NCBI GenBank assembly: GCA_030998225.1
Contig: JAPYXD010000484.1
Location: forward strand, 6,014,001-6,078,000
Direction of reading: 5' to 3'
Source: Diplolepis rosae
Lineage: Eukaryota; Arthropoda; Insecta; Hymenoptera; Diplolepididae
DNA length: 64,000 nt
The notes beneath the pieces are model-generated. The model was given only the letters and a program-made list of their open reading frames with translations. It made no database searches and was not told the origin of the DNA. This document shows, one piece after another, positions 36,630-46,880 of this stretch (positions are counted from its first letter, which is position 1; each line of letters starts with the position of its first letter). A program made the translations under genes and the position numbers.

Positions 36630-37696
36630 ATGGTATATGTTTCTATCTTCGTTTTAAACAAAGAGGGGTATTATTGTTCACATATCCCGAATGTGATTTA
36701 ATGTCATAAACGTAAGATATCAGATTACTGCAGTCTAACTGGGAGATGTCATATCAATTTTATTAGCATAAACAATCCAAGCTCTAAAAACGAAATCATT
36801 TCACACATACCCCACGTCTAAATTAATCAGAAAAAATTTTATCAAATTTATTACATTAAACATCCTGAGAGCGTTTAAATTAACCATATGCCTTTATTTT
36901 TCTGAGAAATATTTTTCAATATTTGTCCGTCACATGCCTTTATTTTTCTAGGAAATATTTTTTAACATTTGTCCTTTACATTCCATACGTACAGAGGTTA
37001 AACCAACTCCTAAAGTCTTTGAAATAAATGTTTCCCGAAAGAGATGACCCCCCCACCCCACCCCCAGCCCCATTCATTAATAAACAATTTATCAAGGGTA
37101 TAGTGTGACGTCATATGCTTCGAACTCCTTCTTGAAACTTCCAGACTTAGCTTGGAACAGAACCAATCGAAGCTTCTCGATGTCGGTAAATGTCGGTTAC
37201 AGGAATTTGCATCTAGAACCGGCATTGTATAACTACTTATTCACTTAAATATCCACAATTGCCAGTATTTTATTGTACAAATATAAAATATATTTTAACT
37301 TTGGCTGGTTTATGTGAATAAAGGTATAAAAAACTTCACATATCTTGATATACTATCTCAAATTTAGTTTCAAATTATAACTACCTCTTTTCATCAACCT
37401 TTGCTACTGAAATGTAATTCTAAATCGATGAAAATATAACTAATACGTGGCAAGAGAAGATTGTAATATTAGTGCGTCAATTTACCCGACATGGCGGGTA
37501 AATTGACGCAGGTGCAGTCCTTCGGAAATCTGAATAAAAACCTGCTTTAATAATTTTCAATGCAATCTTTATCCATTGGAAAGTATAGAAAAGATATCCA
37601 GCTATTAAATAAATATTTTTTCATAATTTTTAGTCATATACTTTCTTTTTAAACTCGCACTTTCTATTAGGTGCGCCAATTTCGCCGCTTCTCCCC

Positions 37697-38535
37697 TATA
37701 TCAAATTCCACGTAAATTAAAAAAAAACAATGTTCTATCTTTATAAACTTCAGAGTTATGAATTTTTCAAACTTTATGTTTTCCATTGTTTTTTCGCTCT
37801 TTTTCTGAAAAAATGGAAAACACGTTTTCTTGACTATTTCTGCAATTTTGACGTGAAAATTAAAAAGTGGCTCTAACTTCAATAGGTCAAAAGTTATGAC
37901 CTCTCGAACTTGACCCTCTCTGTATTTTGTGAGTCAAACGTACTGAAAAATGTAATTTCCGTCACTTTTTGACTAATACAGTAAAATGCAATGCACTGAA
38001 TAATTAGTATTGATTAATTAGACATTTTGGGTGAATAAATTAATAATTATGTAAATTCATTTTTCATTTTTGACGCATTTTTCCTTCATTTTATCGCTGA
38101 AATTAATTCCAAATGGTTTAATGGTCAATTTTCTTAAACAATTAAACATATTTATAAACAAATAAATGTTATTAAAAATCAAGTTTTTACTTTTTCTGCA
38201 TTTATGACTATTTTTGTCTCCTAAATTAATTCAAAATAATAAATATTCATTTTTTGTAAGCGAAACAAAATATTCTTTTTTAACCAATACCATACATGTT
38301 AAAACTGAGTCTCTTTTCTGATAATTATTCCAATCTTTTTAGAAGGTATGGACAGTGGATAATAAACATTTATTTTTATTTTACTTTATTCAATACTACA
38401 TCTCGTACAGTCAATATAAACATTCTTCTGTTATATGCACCACTAGAAATTCTACAATTTAATTTAAAACTGTAATAACTAATTATATCAAGACATGTTC
38501 CTGTACATGTTTTGGATTTTTTATATTGACCCACA
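37697..38535. other. Noncoding host-repeat sequence
   Basis: AT-rich stretch between the split element and the hammerhead element. It is probably internal sequence of the outer inverted repeat. No gene is recognised. Confidence 0.4.
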
Positions 38536-38613
38536 GTAATAAATATATGATAATTGCATCGGCATGGGGTCAGTTACTTTTTTTCAAATATATAAAATTT
38601 CAAAGTGGCAAAC

Positions 38614-38643
38614 GTTTCGGCCACAGATGTGGGCCCTCTTCAG
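38614..38643 (-). ncRNA. Hammerhead ribozyme-like core, left arm
   Basis: On the minus strand CTGAAGA (38637-38643) and GAAAC (38614-38618) bracket a stem GGCC...GGCC extended by ACA/TGT with one bulged C. CUGANGA allows any base at the fifth position. It lies in the left TIR of the 38543-41417 element. Confidence 0.5.
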
Positions 38644-40009
38644 TGCCAGATTTATTTAAAAGTAAAAACATTAAGATATCTAAGCAGCCTTAGAAAATAA
38701 ACCTTAAAAATTAATCATTAATAATTAACCTGAAATGCGTGCAATTTATAAGTTATTTAATAACCTAAGAGTAATACTAATTTTTGTCTTTGTTTTTTTT
38801 TGATTTTTTATTTTATTACTTTAATTAAGTTAGTGGATCATGCATAAAAATTTTGGAAAAAACTCATGAAAAAGTGAAGGCCTGATGTTGGACGACCAAA
38901 GGAGAGGTGCAGTTTTTTTGTATTAAAAAATTAATCCCAGTTGCGCTCGTGAGAGTGTGAGGTTGTCAACCACAAACAGCACATAAAAACTAAAAAAAAC
39001 ACCAGACACAAGAACCACGAGAAGACAACGAAAACACACAAAGAACACGAAAAACCACAGAAACAACACAATAAATTCAAAAAAACAACAAAAAGGAACG
39101 CACACTCACTGATAGGGGTAGATTTGAAATTAAGGCACTTAGATCACGCACTAGAAGTAGTGGGTTTTAATCCACAAAAATTCCGAAAAAAAAAAAAAAA
39201 CAAAAGGAACACACGCTCACTGACAGGGTTATATTTAACATAAAACAACGATTAATTTGAATTATTTTGATTGCTGACTTAATACACTTAAATCACGCAC
39301 TAAAAATGATGAGTTTTAATTCACAAAAATTCCAAAAAAACACGAAAAAACACTTTTCACTCACAGGGGTAGATTTGACACAATAACCAATTAATTACAC
39401 ACTACCGGTAACGAGTTTAATCGCAAAATTAAGTTAAAAACTTATAATTATCCTACACACACACGCGAGCGCAAATAAGAGATGAAAGAAATAGTTTTCC
39501 ACTCTTTAGAAAAGTAGAAAAATCGACGTTCGTCGAGGTCGTTCCACGTCAAAAAGCAGACTGATTTTGAGAAAGGAAATATGACATTTAAAGTCAATGG
39601 CAAAAATGCTTTTATGTATAAAAAGAAATGTGTTAAGAGGACTCGATTTTAAAGTCTCCAAGCCTGTACAGTTCAAGAGCTTGTCCAAACACTTAAAGAT
39701 GTCAAACGGCTCAATAGAAAATGAGAGATGGAAGGCACATGTTCAAGTTGGAATTCAGGGAAAGGAACGGTGCAAGTTTTTCCAGTATATTATTAATATG
39801 CATGTGTTGTAATAAACAGTATGGACTGACTACGTATGATAGAAGTGGTCAGATATTAGGTGATACCAGATTCGTATTTTATAGTATTAATAGAGGGGAA
39901 AAAATGGTATTGGTAATGTAGAAAGGGGAATCCTTATAGAGTATAATATTGCAAGAAAGTAACATCAATTGCGACTCAAACTTGCATAATGAGTTCTAAA
40001 ACTAGCCAT

Positions 40010-41165
40010 TGCGAGAAAGTTATGTAACATTTACATAACAGTAATTGAAAAACTTCAGATAGAGAAATGAGGCCTCATAAACTGATATTTATATAATTAA
40101 TAATAATATATAATGATAATATTAATTATTATTATTAATAATAATAATTAGCTATTGTGAGAGAGTTATGTAACATTTACATAACAGTGATTGAAAAACT
40201 TCAGATAGCGGATTGCAGCCTCATAAACTGACATTTATATGTAGTTTTATGGTGAAAAGAGAATTATATGACAAAAAATTTATTTCGAAGGAGTTATGTA
40301 ACATTTACATAACAATTATTAACAATTGGAACTCCGTGTACAAAGCAGGTGTAGTACTGTAGTACAGATGGAGGTGTATGACTAGCGACTGGCAACCCAA
40401 TAGTTAATGTAACATTAATGTAACGTAGATTGAAGATAGAAGACTTTATCTAGTAAAATGTAACAGTAATGTAACATTTTTTATTGTGACCAGATCCTTA
40501 TCTGAAGAATTCTAGCCGTGAATACAAATATTCGTATGTAGTTTAATAACACAGGGGGAGATGTATGACAATTAGCTATTGTGAGAGAGTTATGTAACAT
40601 TTACATAACAGTGATTGAAAAACTTCAGATACCGGATTCCAGCCTCATAAAACTGACATTTATATGTAGTTTTATGGTGAAAAGAGAAGTATATGACAAA
40701 AAATTATTGCGAAGGAGTTATGTAACATTTACATAACAATGATTGAAAATTGGAACTCTGGGTACAAAGCAGGTGTAGTAATGTAGTACAGATGGAGGTG
40801 TATGACTAGTGAATGCCAACCCAATAATTAATGTAACATTAATGTAACGTAGGTTGGAGATAGAAGACTTTATTTAGTAAACTGTAACAGTAATGTAACA
40901 TTTAATGTGACAAAATCTTTACATGAAGAATCTGGCCGTGAAAAATGATATTCGTATATAGCTCGCAGGGGGAGCTGTATGACAATTGGCTATTGTGAAA
41001 GAGTTATGTAACATTCACATAACAATGATTAAAAACTTACATAGCGAAATCCAGCCCAAAAACTGACATTTATATCTAGTTTTATGGTAAAAAGAGAAGT
41101 ATATGATAAAAAAAACTATTGCGAAGGAGTTATGTAACATTTACATAACAATAATTGAAAATTGA
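40010..41165 (+). repeat. Tandem array of ~420-bp units with TTATGTAA palindromes
   Basis: About 2.5 units start at roughly 40150, 40576 and 40988 (blocks AGCTATTGTGAGAGAGTTAT, AGCAGGTGTAGTA, TAATGTAACATTAATGTAAC). Each unit carries GTTATGTAACATTTACATAA, a TTATGTAA/TTACATAA palindrome, twice. About seven copies occur in all (near 40019, 40166, 40291, 40589, 40717, 41002, 41130). Confidence 0.75.
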
Positions 41166-41316
41166 AAACTCATTTGTTGAAATTCGAACTCTTAGGTTAT
41201 TAAATAACTTATAAATTGCACGCATTTCAGGTTAATTATTAATGATTAATTTTTAAGGTTTATTTTCTAAGGCTGCTTAGATATCTTAATGTTTTTACTT
41301 TTAAATAAATCTGGCA

Positions 41317-41346
41317 CTGAAGAGGGCCCACATCTGTGGCCGAAAC
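41317..41346 (+). ncRNA. Hammerhead ribozyme-like core, right arm
   Basis: CTGAAGA (41317-41323) and GAAAC (41342-41346) with the same stem II as the left copy. One G next to the first box is unpaired, as in the other cores of this window. Confidence 0.5.
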
Positions 41347-41424
41347 GTTTGCCACTTTGAAATTTTATATATTTGAAAAAAAGTAACTGACCCCATGCCG
41401 ATGCAATTATCATATATGTAATAA

Positions 41425-41930
41425 CTAAGCCTATGATTTTTGGTCATAAAAACAGGCAAAAAGGTGTCAACTTTGAGAAGTTATAGCTCTTGATCTACCT
41501 GACCTAGAGGGTTATTCTTTAACTTAAATTGAAGATAATTACGTCTACTTTAAGTCATCTACAGACAATTTTGGCGTAGGTCTATTAATTATACAAATTC
41601 TAGATTGTTTTTTGAAAAGTAGCGATTTTCGGTCAAAAATCGAAAAAAACAGGTTTCTTCGGAATGATGTATCTTGGAAAGTATTGGTGCTATGAAATTT
41701 TCATTTTTTCCTTATATTTCTCATAATTATGTCTACATTTTTTTCTCTAACTACGTTTTTCTCGCTAAATTTCATAGGAGAGCAACAACCCACGCAACTA
41801 TGATTTTTGGCACTTTTCTCCAAAAATTTCCCTGGTTTCCGGGTTCGAAATTCTTGTCTCAAAACCAGATGGTATATAAGTGACCCAATATGAAGCGATC
41901 ATGCCAAAAAAAACACAAACATGCAGAAAC
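41425..41930 (-). repeat. Outer inverted repeat, right copy
   Basis: Inverted, diverged counterpart of 23168-23660. It starts right after the target duplication of the hammerhead element (CTAAGCCTATGATTTTTGGT). Confidence 0.7.
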
Positions 41931-43019
41931 TTAAAATCATTAAAATTTGCTAATTTACCAAGTATCACATGCCCTTAACTCTCAGACTGCCCAAGTTCAT
42001 ACACGGAGAAAAACGGAGGGTCGAAGTTAGAGGTTCAAAATTTTGATAGTCAGACCGACCCTCTAGATTATCAAATAGTCCTTCCATAATTTTATGGACA
42101 TAATCAGGGAGACTCTCGATTTATGATCAGCTTGATTAACACAGAGAAACACTCACACTATCAAGATAATCAAATCGTTCCTGGTCGGATAGCCCGACCG
42201 GTTCCTGATTACAACTAGGGCTATCCGTCCGGATCTCGATCAGTTTCTGGGTTCGATTTGCACACGGGATGATATTATAGAAAAATACGAGTTCCTCACA
42301 ATATGTTAATCTGAAAAATTAGATCTAAAACTACGATGTGTAAGAATTCTAATCTTTTTATATCTACATAAAGACCCAAAGGAGGTACCGAAACGTCGTT
42401 TTATTTTATTTTGATTATCTGAATAAACGAAAATTGGAACGTATGACCGAAAAAATGTTTTTCTCCTTTTGGAGATTTTTCCACTAAATAGGATATTTTT
42501 AGGACTTTAATAAGCTCAGATATAAATTTGATATTAACTTCATTTGTAAGAAAAAACTCAGACATTCATATTTCCACGGTGTTCAATACTGTCTGATTTA
42601 AGAAGGTTCCTTTTCCTTGATACACGCACAGAAAAAAAGCAAGTCTTATATTTACCTGGATTTTTAATAGAATCTGCATTTTACCCTAAAACTAGATTGA
42701 TATAAAATTAGATTTTAGTGTGGAATCTATATTCTACACTAGGATGCACGGGAATATAACACCAGACTCTGGGTGAATATCCCCCCCCCCCTTTCCGAAT
42801 GAAAGAAGCCATTATATTCTTGACACCCATACATTTGGTTGAAGCAACTAATACGTAGGGTGAGTTTTTCATCTTGAGACATCAAAATATCTCAAGAAAT
42901 ACGCATCGTACGAAAAAAATGACTACAATAAAGACTTGTTATTTAATGTATTTTGTGTTTACAAAGTATTAGATATCGAATAAATTAATTTATGCGCCTC
43001 CGGCGCGTAAACTCGCTTT
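41931..43019. other. Noncoding with repeat fragments
   Basis: 42178-42262 repeats the tail of the 82-bp minisatellite locus (GGTCGGATAGCCCGACCGG). Near 42371-42393, GACCCAAAGGAGGTACCGAAAC resembles the second half of a hammerhead core but lacks an intact CUGANGA box. A run of 12 C occurs at about 42781-42792. No gene is seen. Confidence 0.4.
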
Positions 43020-43436
43020 TACGCTACATTTGAGAGTAGTGTAATGTTGTGTATTACGATACAGAGGAATGCAATGTAAAAATTGAACTGCGCATGTGCC
43101 TATAACCATAAAGCGGAGCGCAATCTTCTTATTCTTCTTCTTCTTTGTACAGCGCTGGCACTGTACTGACAAAGCCTTGTACATTTGAACAGCACATGCT
43201 CTATTACAATATGCTACTACTACACAAGATCGAGAAAATCAAAATGGCCGGAACTAGTCGCGAAATATCAAGTGCAATGGACGAGAATCATGATGAATAC
43301 TAGATTAGATTTAAGTGTACGCATAAAAACTCGTATACGCACCGAAGTCACATAAAATAGAATATGTGCCAATGCACACAATTCGGGTAATTACGAGACT
43401 CGCTTAAAATGCTCACAGGACTAATCGCGCCCCGGA
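43020..43436 (+). repeat. Dispersed repeat family, copy 1 (5' part)
   Basis: Matches 46400-46780 over its whole length (ATGTAAAAATTGAACTGCGC, CTACTACACAAGATCGA, AATCAAAATGGCCGG, AAAACTCGTATACGCACC). The last ~64 bp (43373-43436) are duplicated at about 45162-45226, on the far side of the Penelope-like insertion. Confidence 0.75.
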
Positions 43437-43536
43437 TTAAAATATTAAAAATTCAAGTATAGTACACATCCAATGTGTTTGAAAAAAACAATGACGCTTT
43501 CGGACCAAGTCATTTTATTTAAAAAACAGTTCCAAT

Positions 43537-43567
43537 GTTTCGAGAACACAATGTATCTCCTCATCAG
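43537..43567 (-). ncRNA. Hammerhead-like core of Penelope-like element (left)
   Basis: On the minus strand CTGATGA (43561-43567) and GAAAC (43537-43541) enclose GAGA...TCTC. It is the inverted partner of 45303-45333. Confidence 0.55.
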
Positions 43568-43848
43568 GGAATAAAACTTCTTATTACAATTACCACATTA
43601 GTATTAAATTTTTTGTATTTGTAATAATAAATTTTTTATAAAGATTGTAACAAATAAAATATTATAAAAGTATTATTATAAAAAGTATGTACCTTAAAAA
43701 ATTGTAAGAGTAGAACTATAAACAATAATAATTTACAACTACATTGTATGATTAAACAAAGGTGAAATTTTGTTTGGAAGCAAGAGCACACGGCTCTGTT
43801 CCCGACTTAACTGGATTTTAAAATTGTCATTTATTTATTATTATAATA

Positions 43849-44325
43849 TTACAGGAGCGTATTATTTCTTTTTTTATGAAAATCATTTCTGCAAAAGCTC
43901 TTTTTTGAAAGTTTTTTTCTTGATGTCTGTCCAACGTATGTTTTACCACACTTAAAATTTAATTTATAAACTACATTATTTTTATCTGAGGAATATACAG
44001 GATCCTTACCTAATCTTACAAACTTGTTAAATTTTAAATTTATTCTGTAAATGGTATTTCTCTGATATTTGTTTAAAACTCTTTTTATATTTTCAGAAAT
44101 AGTGCCATAGTAAGGAATTGTGATAATTTTTTCTTTTTCTTTGTTTTCAATATCTATGTTTTGTTTAGGTTTTGTGATTCTCTCATTTAATTCAATAATT
44201 CTTTTATTAATATGTTTTATGATTATATTTTTTGGATAATTATTTAACTCTAAATAGTTCTTGATAATATCTAAGTTTTCATTGTGGAAGGATTTGTCAG
44301 CAAGTAAGATAGCGGAGTCAACCAA
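43849..44325 (-). pseudogene. Penelope GIY-YIG endonuclease region, truncated
   Basis: The frame continues the polyprotein after the reverse transcriptase: a linker with LVDSAILLADKSFHNENL-type sequence, then NNVVYKLNFKCGKTYVGQTS, where VYKL and YVG correspond to the GIY and YIG motifs. The catalytic Arg/Glu region is missing. The annotated start is not an ATG; this is the downstream half of a frame lost near 44330. Confidence 0.75.
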
Positions 44326-44350
44326 ATTTTTTTATCATTCCTATTTTGTG

Positions 44351-45172
44351 TTATAAAGGATGGTTAGAAAAATAATTTAAGAATCTACCAGAATAAGTGT
44401 TTTTGCGAAACCAATTAGTTTTTATGGAATTATCTTCATTTTTTATGATGGTTAAATTCAAAAAATTTATAGAATTGTGTTCGTTTTCAATTTCATATGT
44501 AAATTGGAGTCTATCATGATAGTTATTAAATGTGGCTAAGACTTCTTCAATTTTATCTTTCGGGATGAACATAATCGTATCATCAACATATCTATAATAA
44601 GCTTCAATATTACAATCATAGTTTCCTAAAACATTTGTTTCTAAATCTTGCATTACTAAGTCAGCTAAAATAGAAGAAATTGGAGAACCCATAGGTGTTC
44701 CAAAAGATTGTCTGTAAAAAGAGTTATTAAATTGAAAAAAAGTGTTGTTCATTAAGAATTCTATTCCATCTTTAAATTCTTCTAAAGGTAATTTTGTGAA
44801 TTTTTCAATATAGTGCCATATTTTTTCTATGCTCTTTTGTATTAGTTTGATTGGAATGTTAGTAAATAATGACATCACATCTAATGAAATCATTATATAA
44901 TTATTTGCAATTTGGTTTTTTATTATGGTATCTCTGAAAGATAAAGAGTTTTTTATAAAAGAACGTGGTTTTGGTAATGAATCGTTAAGGATCTTGTTAA
45001 AAATTTTAGACATATTATAAGTGGGACAGTTCACACAAGAAACTACCGGTCTTAGTGGATAATTATCTTTATGTACTTTTGGTAATCCATAAATTCTAGC
45101 TAATAAGGTATTTGAAGTGATTAAGTCTTTTATTTTTATATTTTCGTTTAAATAACATGTCCCAATGCACAC
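44351..45172 (-). pseudogene. Penelope-like reverse transcriptase, 5' truncated
   Basis: 273 residues with RT motifs in order: YGLPKVHK (28-35), SLDVMSLFTNIP (96-107, catalytic Asp98), FGTPMGSPISS (157-167) and YRYVDDT (193-199, catalytic Asp pair). It would copy element RNA into DNA at a nick. The N-terminal portion of the usual ORF is absent, an in-frame TAA ends it after FSNHPL, and a frameshift separates it from the GIY-YIG part. It is not functional as it stands. Confidence 0.85.
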
Positions 45173-45296
45173 AATTCGGGTAATTACGAGACTCGCTTAA
45201 AATGCTCGCAGGACTGATCGCGCCTCAGCTTCGTCTCGGCTTTGCCTCAGCTTCGTCTCGGCTTTGCCTCAGCTTCGTCTCGGCTTTGCCTCAGCT
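45162..45296 (+). repeat. Dispersed repeat copy 1, resumed, with 22-bp tandem
   Basis: CAATGCACACAATTCGGGTA to AATCGCGCC-type sequence repeats 43373-43436. It is followed by three copies of a 22-bp unit (CTCAGCTTCGTCTCGGCTTT, from about 45226 to 45293). Confidence 0.7.
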
Positions 45297-45302
45297 CATT
45301 CC

Positions 45303-45333
45303 CTGATGAGGAGATACATTGTGTTCTCGAAAC
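45303..45333 (+). ncRNA. Hammerhead-like core of Penelope-like element (right)
   Basis: CTGATGA (45303-45309) and GAAAC (45329-45333) with GAGA pairing TCTC; one G beside the first box is unpaired. Stems I and III were not resolved. Confidence 0.55.
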
Positions 45334-46149
45334 GTTAGAACTGTTTTTTAAATAAAATGACTTGCTCTGAAAGCGTCGTTGTTTCTTTCAAACACATTGG
45401 ATGTGTACTACACTTTAATTTAAATTTAAATCTGTAAAATATAAACAGCTGGGCACTATTTTGAAACGAGTCATATTTTTGACATCTATAGAAAGAAATC
45501 ATTCTCAGAATAAAAAGAAGAAATCGAAACTGCGTAAATTTATAAAAAGTATACTAGATATAAAGATTGAATCTGTTGAACTAATGATAGCGTACTTATT
45601 ACTTGCTCTTACAAATATTTTCGTACAATTTACCAATTTTATTACTAGTAAAATTTTTCGTAGCCATGTAATGACGCTGGTAATGACTTGGAAGATTTCA
45701 ATGCTTTTTACTTGGTCCTGAAATTATCTTAAGGCAAACAAAAGATTCCCCCAATTTCGTCTACAAGATATGAAATTTCAGGTAAATGGTGGGAAGCTTT
45801 AAAATGTGGAAATAGATTTTTCTTGAAAAATCTGGCAGTTCGTTAAAATACACTGCTTTTACTATTCAGTGAAAATGAGGAACATATTTGTTGCTTTCGT
45901 CTGTGCTTTTATAGTAACAGCTGCTGCTTTGGGTAAATATTTTTTGTATTTTTCCATAGCTAAATAATTTTTAGAGTTATGGGAACTCTGAAAATTTATA
46001 ATTCCAATTTGCACAAGGCGGTGAATTCAGCAAAAAATTGTCTATTTTATTAATCCAAACACTATTTTACAGAATATAGGTGCAAAGATACCATTTGATC
46101 TGAAATGAAGATCAGAAAATATTTCAAGAATTTTGATACCTGATTGAAA

Positions 46150-46280
46150 TAGTATATTACATTACAAGGGGCGAAACACAGCGAATGCAACTCGTGTGAC
46201 TGCAGCCCTCGCTTCGCTCGGGCAGCAAACTTCACACTCGTTTGCAATCGCTGTGTTTTGTTTCGAGTAATGTATACTAT
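46150..46280. repeat. Foldback repeat in gene B intron 1
   Basis: TAGTATATTACATTAC...AAACACAGCGAATGCAA at the left is inverted at the right (TTGCAATCGCTGTGTTT...GTAATGTATACTA). The loop region has CCCTCGCTTCGCTCGGGC, similar to the MITEs at 2720 and 52305. Confidence 0.65.
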
Positions 46281-46399
46281 TTTTCATAGCAACTGTTTTG
46301 AGAATTTGATTTTCGGTACCTGTAAAGCGGGACGAAAGTGTGGTTTGCAACCCTACCTTTAAAGTTTCGCCCCTAGGGTTGAAAATCGCAGTTTCGCAG

Positions 46400-46880
46400 T
46401 AGCGCAATGTACTACATTACGCTACAGAGGAATGAAATGTAAAAATTGAACTGCGCATGCGCCTAAAGCCATGCAACGGAGCACAATCTTCTTATTCTTC
46501 TTCTTCTTCGTACAGCGTCAGCACCTTACTGGCAAAGCCTTGTACATTTGAACTGCGCATGCGTCTTTTAAAATCCATTACTACTACACAAGATCGATAA
46601 AATCAAAATGGCCGGGACTAGTCATGACATATCAAGTGTAATGACTAGCGCCGCAAACAACTACAATACTAGATTAGATTCGAGTGTACGTATAAAAACT
46701 CGTATACGCACCGAAGTCACATAAAATAGAATACGTGCCAATGCACACAATTTGGGAAATTACGAGACTCGGGACAATGCTCGCAGGACTGATCGCGCCT
46801 CGGCTTCGTCTCGGCTTTGTCTCGGCTTCGATCTCCTGCGAGCATTGTTGCTCGTCACGCAATAACCCTCATTGTGCGCC
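46400..46880 (+). repeat. Dispersed repeat family, copy 2
   Basis: Uninterrupted counterpart of 43020-43436 plus 45162-45296, lying in gene B intron 1. It ends with CTCGGCTTCGTCTCGGCTTT and an inverted CTCCTGCGAGCATTGTTGCT. Confidence 0.75.

Larger units (their letters stand above)
24555..37238. mobile_element. 12.7-kb palindromic family B DNA polymerase element
   Basis: Two nearly identical inverted arms, 24555-30862 and 30937-37238, enclose a 74-bp spacer. The tips read AAGTAGTTATACAATGCC. ATTC stands directly outside both tips (24551-24554 and 37239-37242), a possible 4-bp target duplication. Each arm holds a TATA/initiator promoter, a broken protein-primed DNA polymerase gene and a small candidate gene, all pointing inward. 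No integrase, ATPase, protease or capsid gene is found. Its polymerase resembles Polinton/Maverick-type enzymes, but the 6-bp duplication and gene set of those elements are missing. It could be a decayed derivative or a distinct self-complementary element. Confidence 0.8.
30937..37238 (-). repeat. Palindrome right arm
   Basis: Inverted copy of 24555-30862. Differences from it include A-run lengths at 33605-33611 and 33497-33500, the 31289-31292 run, one base beside the splice donor near 32454, and the C-rich run at 37048-37071. Confidence 0.9.
23720..37696. mobile_element. TA-flanked element split by the polymerase palindrome
   Basis: GGGGAGAAGCGGCGAAATT at 23720 and AATTTCGCCGCTTCTCCCC ending at 37696 are inverted termini with TA outside each (23718-23719, 37697-37698). 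The left piece is 23720-24554 and the right piece 37239-37696. GGCGCA/TGCGCC motifs occur in both. The two pieces are unlike each other, and the 12.7-kb palindrome lies between them. No transposase is seen. Confidence 0.7.
38543..41417. mobile_element. 2.9-kb hammerhead-bearing element with 229-bp TIRs and 7-bp TSD
   Basis: The arms 38543-38771 and 41188-41417 are nearly identical inverted copies. GTAATAA stands outside both ends (38536-38542 and 41418-41424), a clean target duplication. Each arm carries a hammerhead-like core facing outward. The interior has AC-rich sequence near 38980-39480, then a tandem array (40140-41165). No reverse transcriptase or transposase is visible, so it would depend on proteins from elsewhere, plausibly Penelope-like elements (inference). 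Confidence 0.75.
43455..45415 (-). mobile_element. Penelope-like retroelement
   Basis: A minus-strand reverse transcriptase (44351-45172) and GIY-YIG remnant (43849-44325) lie between inverted ~115-bp segments (43455-43575 and 45297-45415), each with a hammerhead-like core. Reverse transcriptase plus GIY-YIG plus hammerhead is the signature of Penelope-like elements. The 5' end is truncated, since the coding region abuts host repeat at about 45160. Host repeat (45162-45296) lies between the truncated end and the right inverted segment. Confidence 0.8.

Noticed and set aside
24555..37238. Palindrome as a sequencing hairpin or assembly artefact
   Set aside because: A read-through hairpin would return into the same flank. 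Here the two flanks are different halves of another transposon with matching TIRs and TA duplication, the arms differ at several bases, and a non-palindromic 74-bp centre exists. Homopolymer miscalls within the arms remain possible.
42371..42395. Possible fifth hammerhead core
   Set aside because: A GAAAC box and part of a stem are present, but the CUGANGA box is destroyed, so it was only noted as a decayed fragment.
45461..45721. 86-codon plus-strand frame upstream of gene B
   Set aside because: Lys-rich then hydrophobic composition typical of AT-rich noncoding DNA; no signal or splice site linking it to gene B, whose own signal peptide is at 45875.
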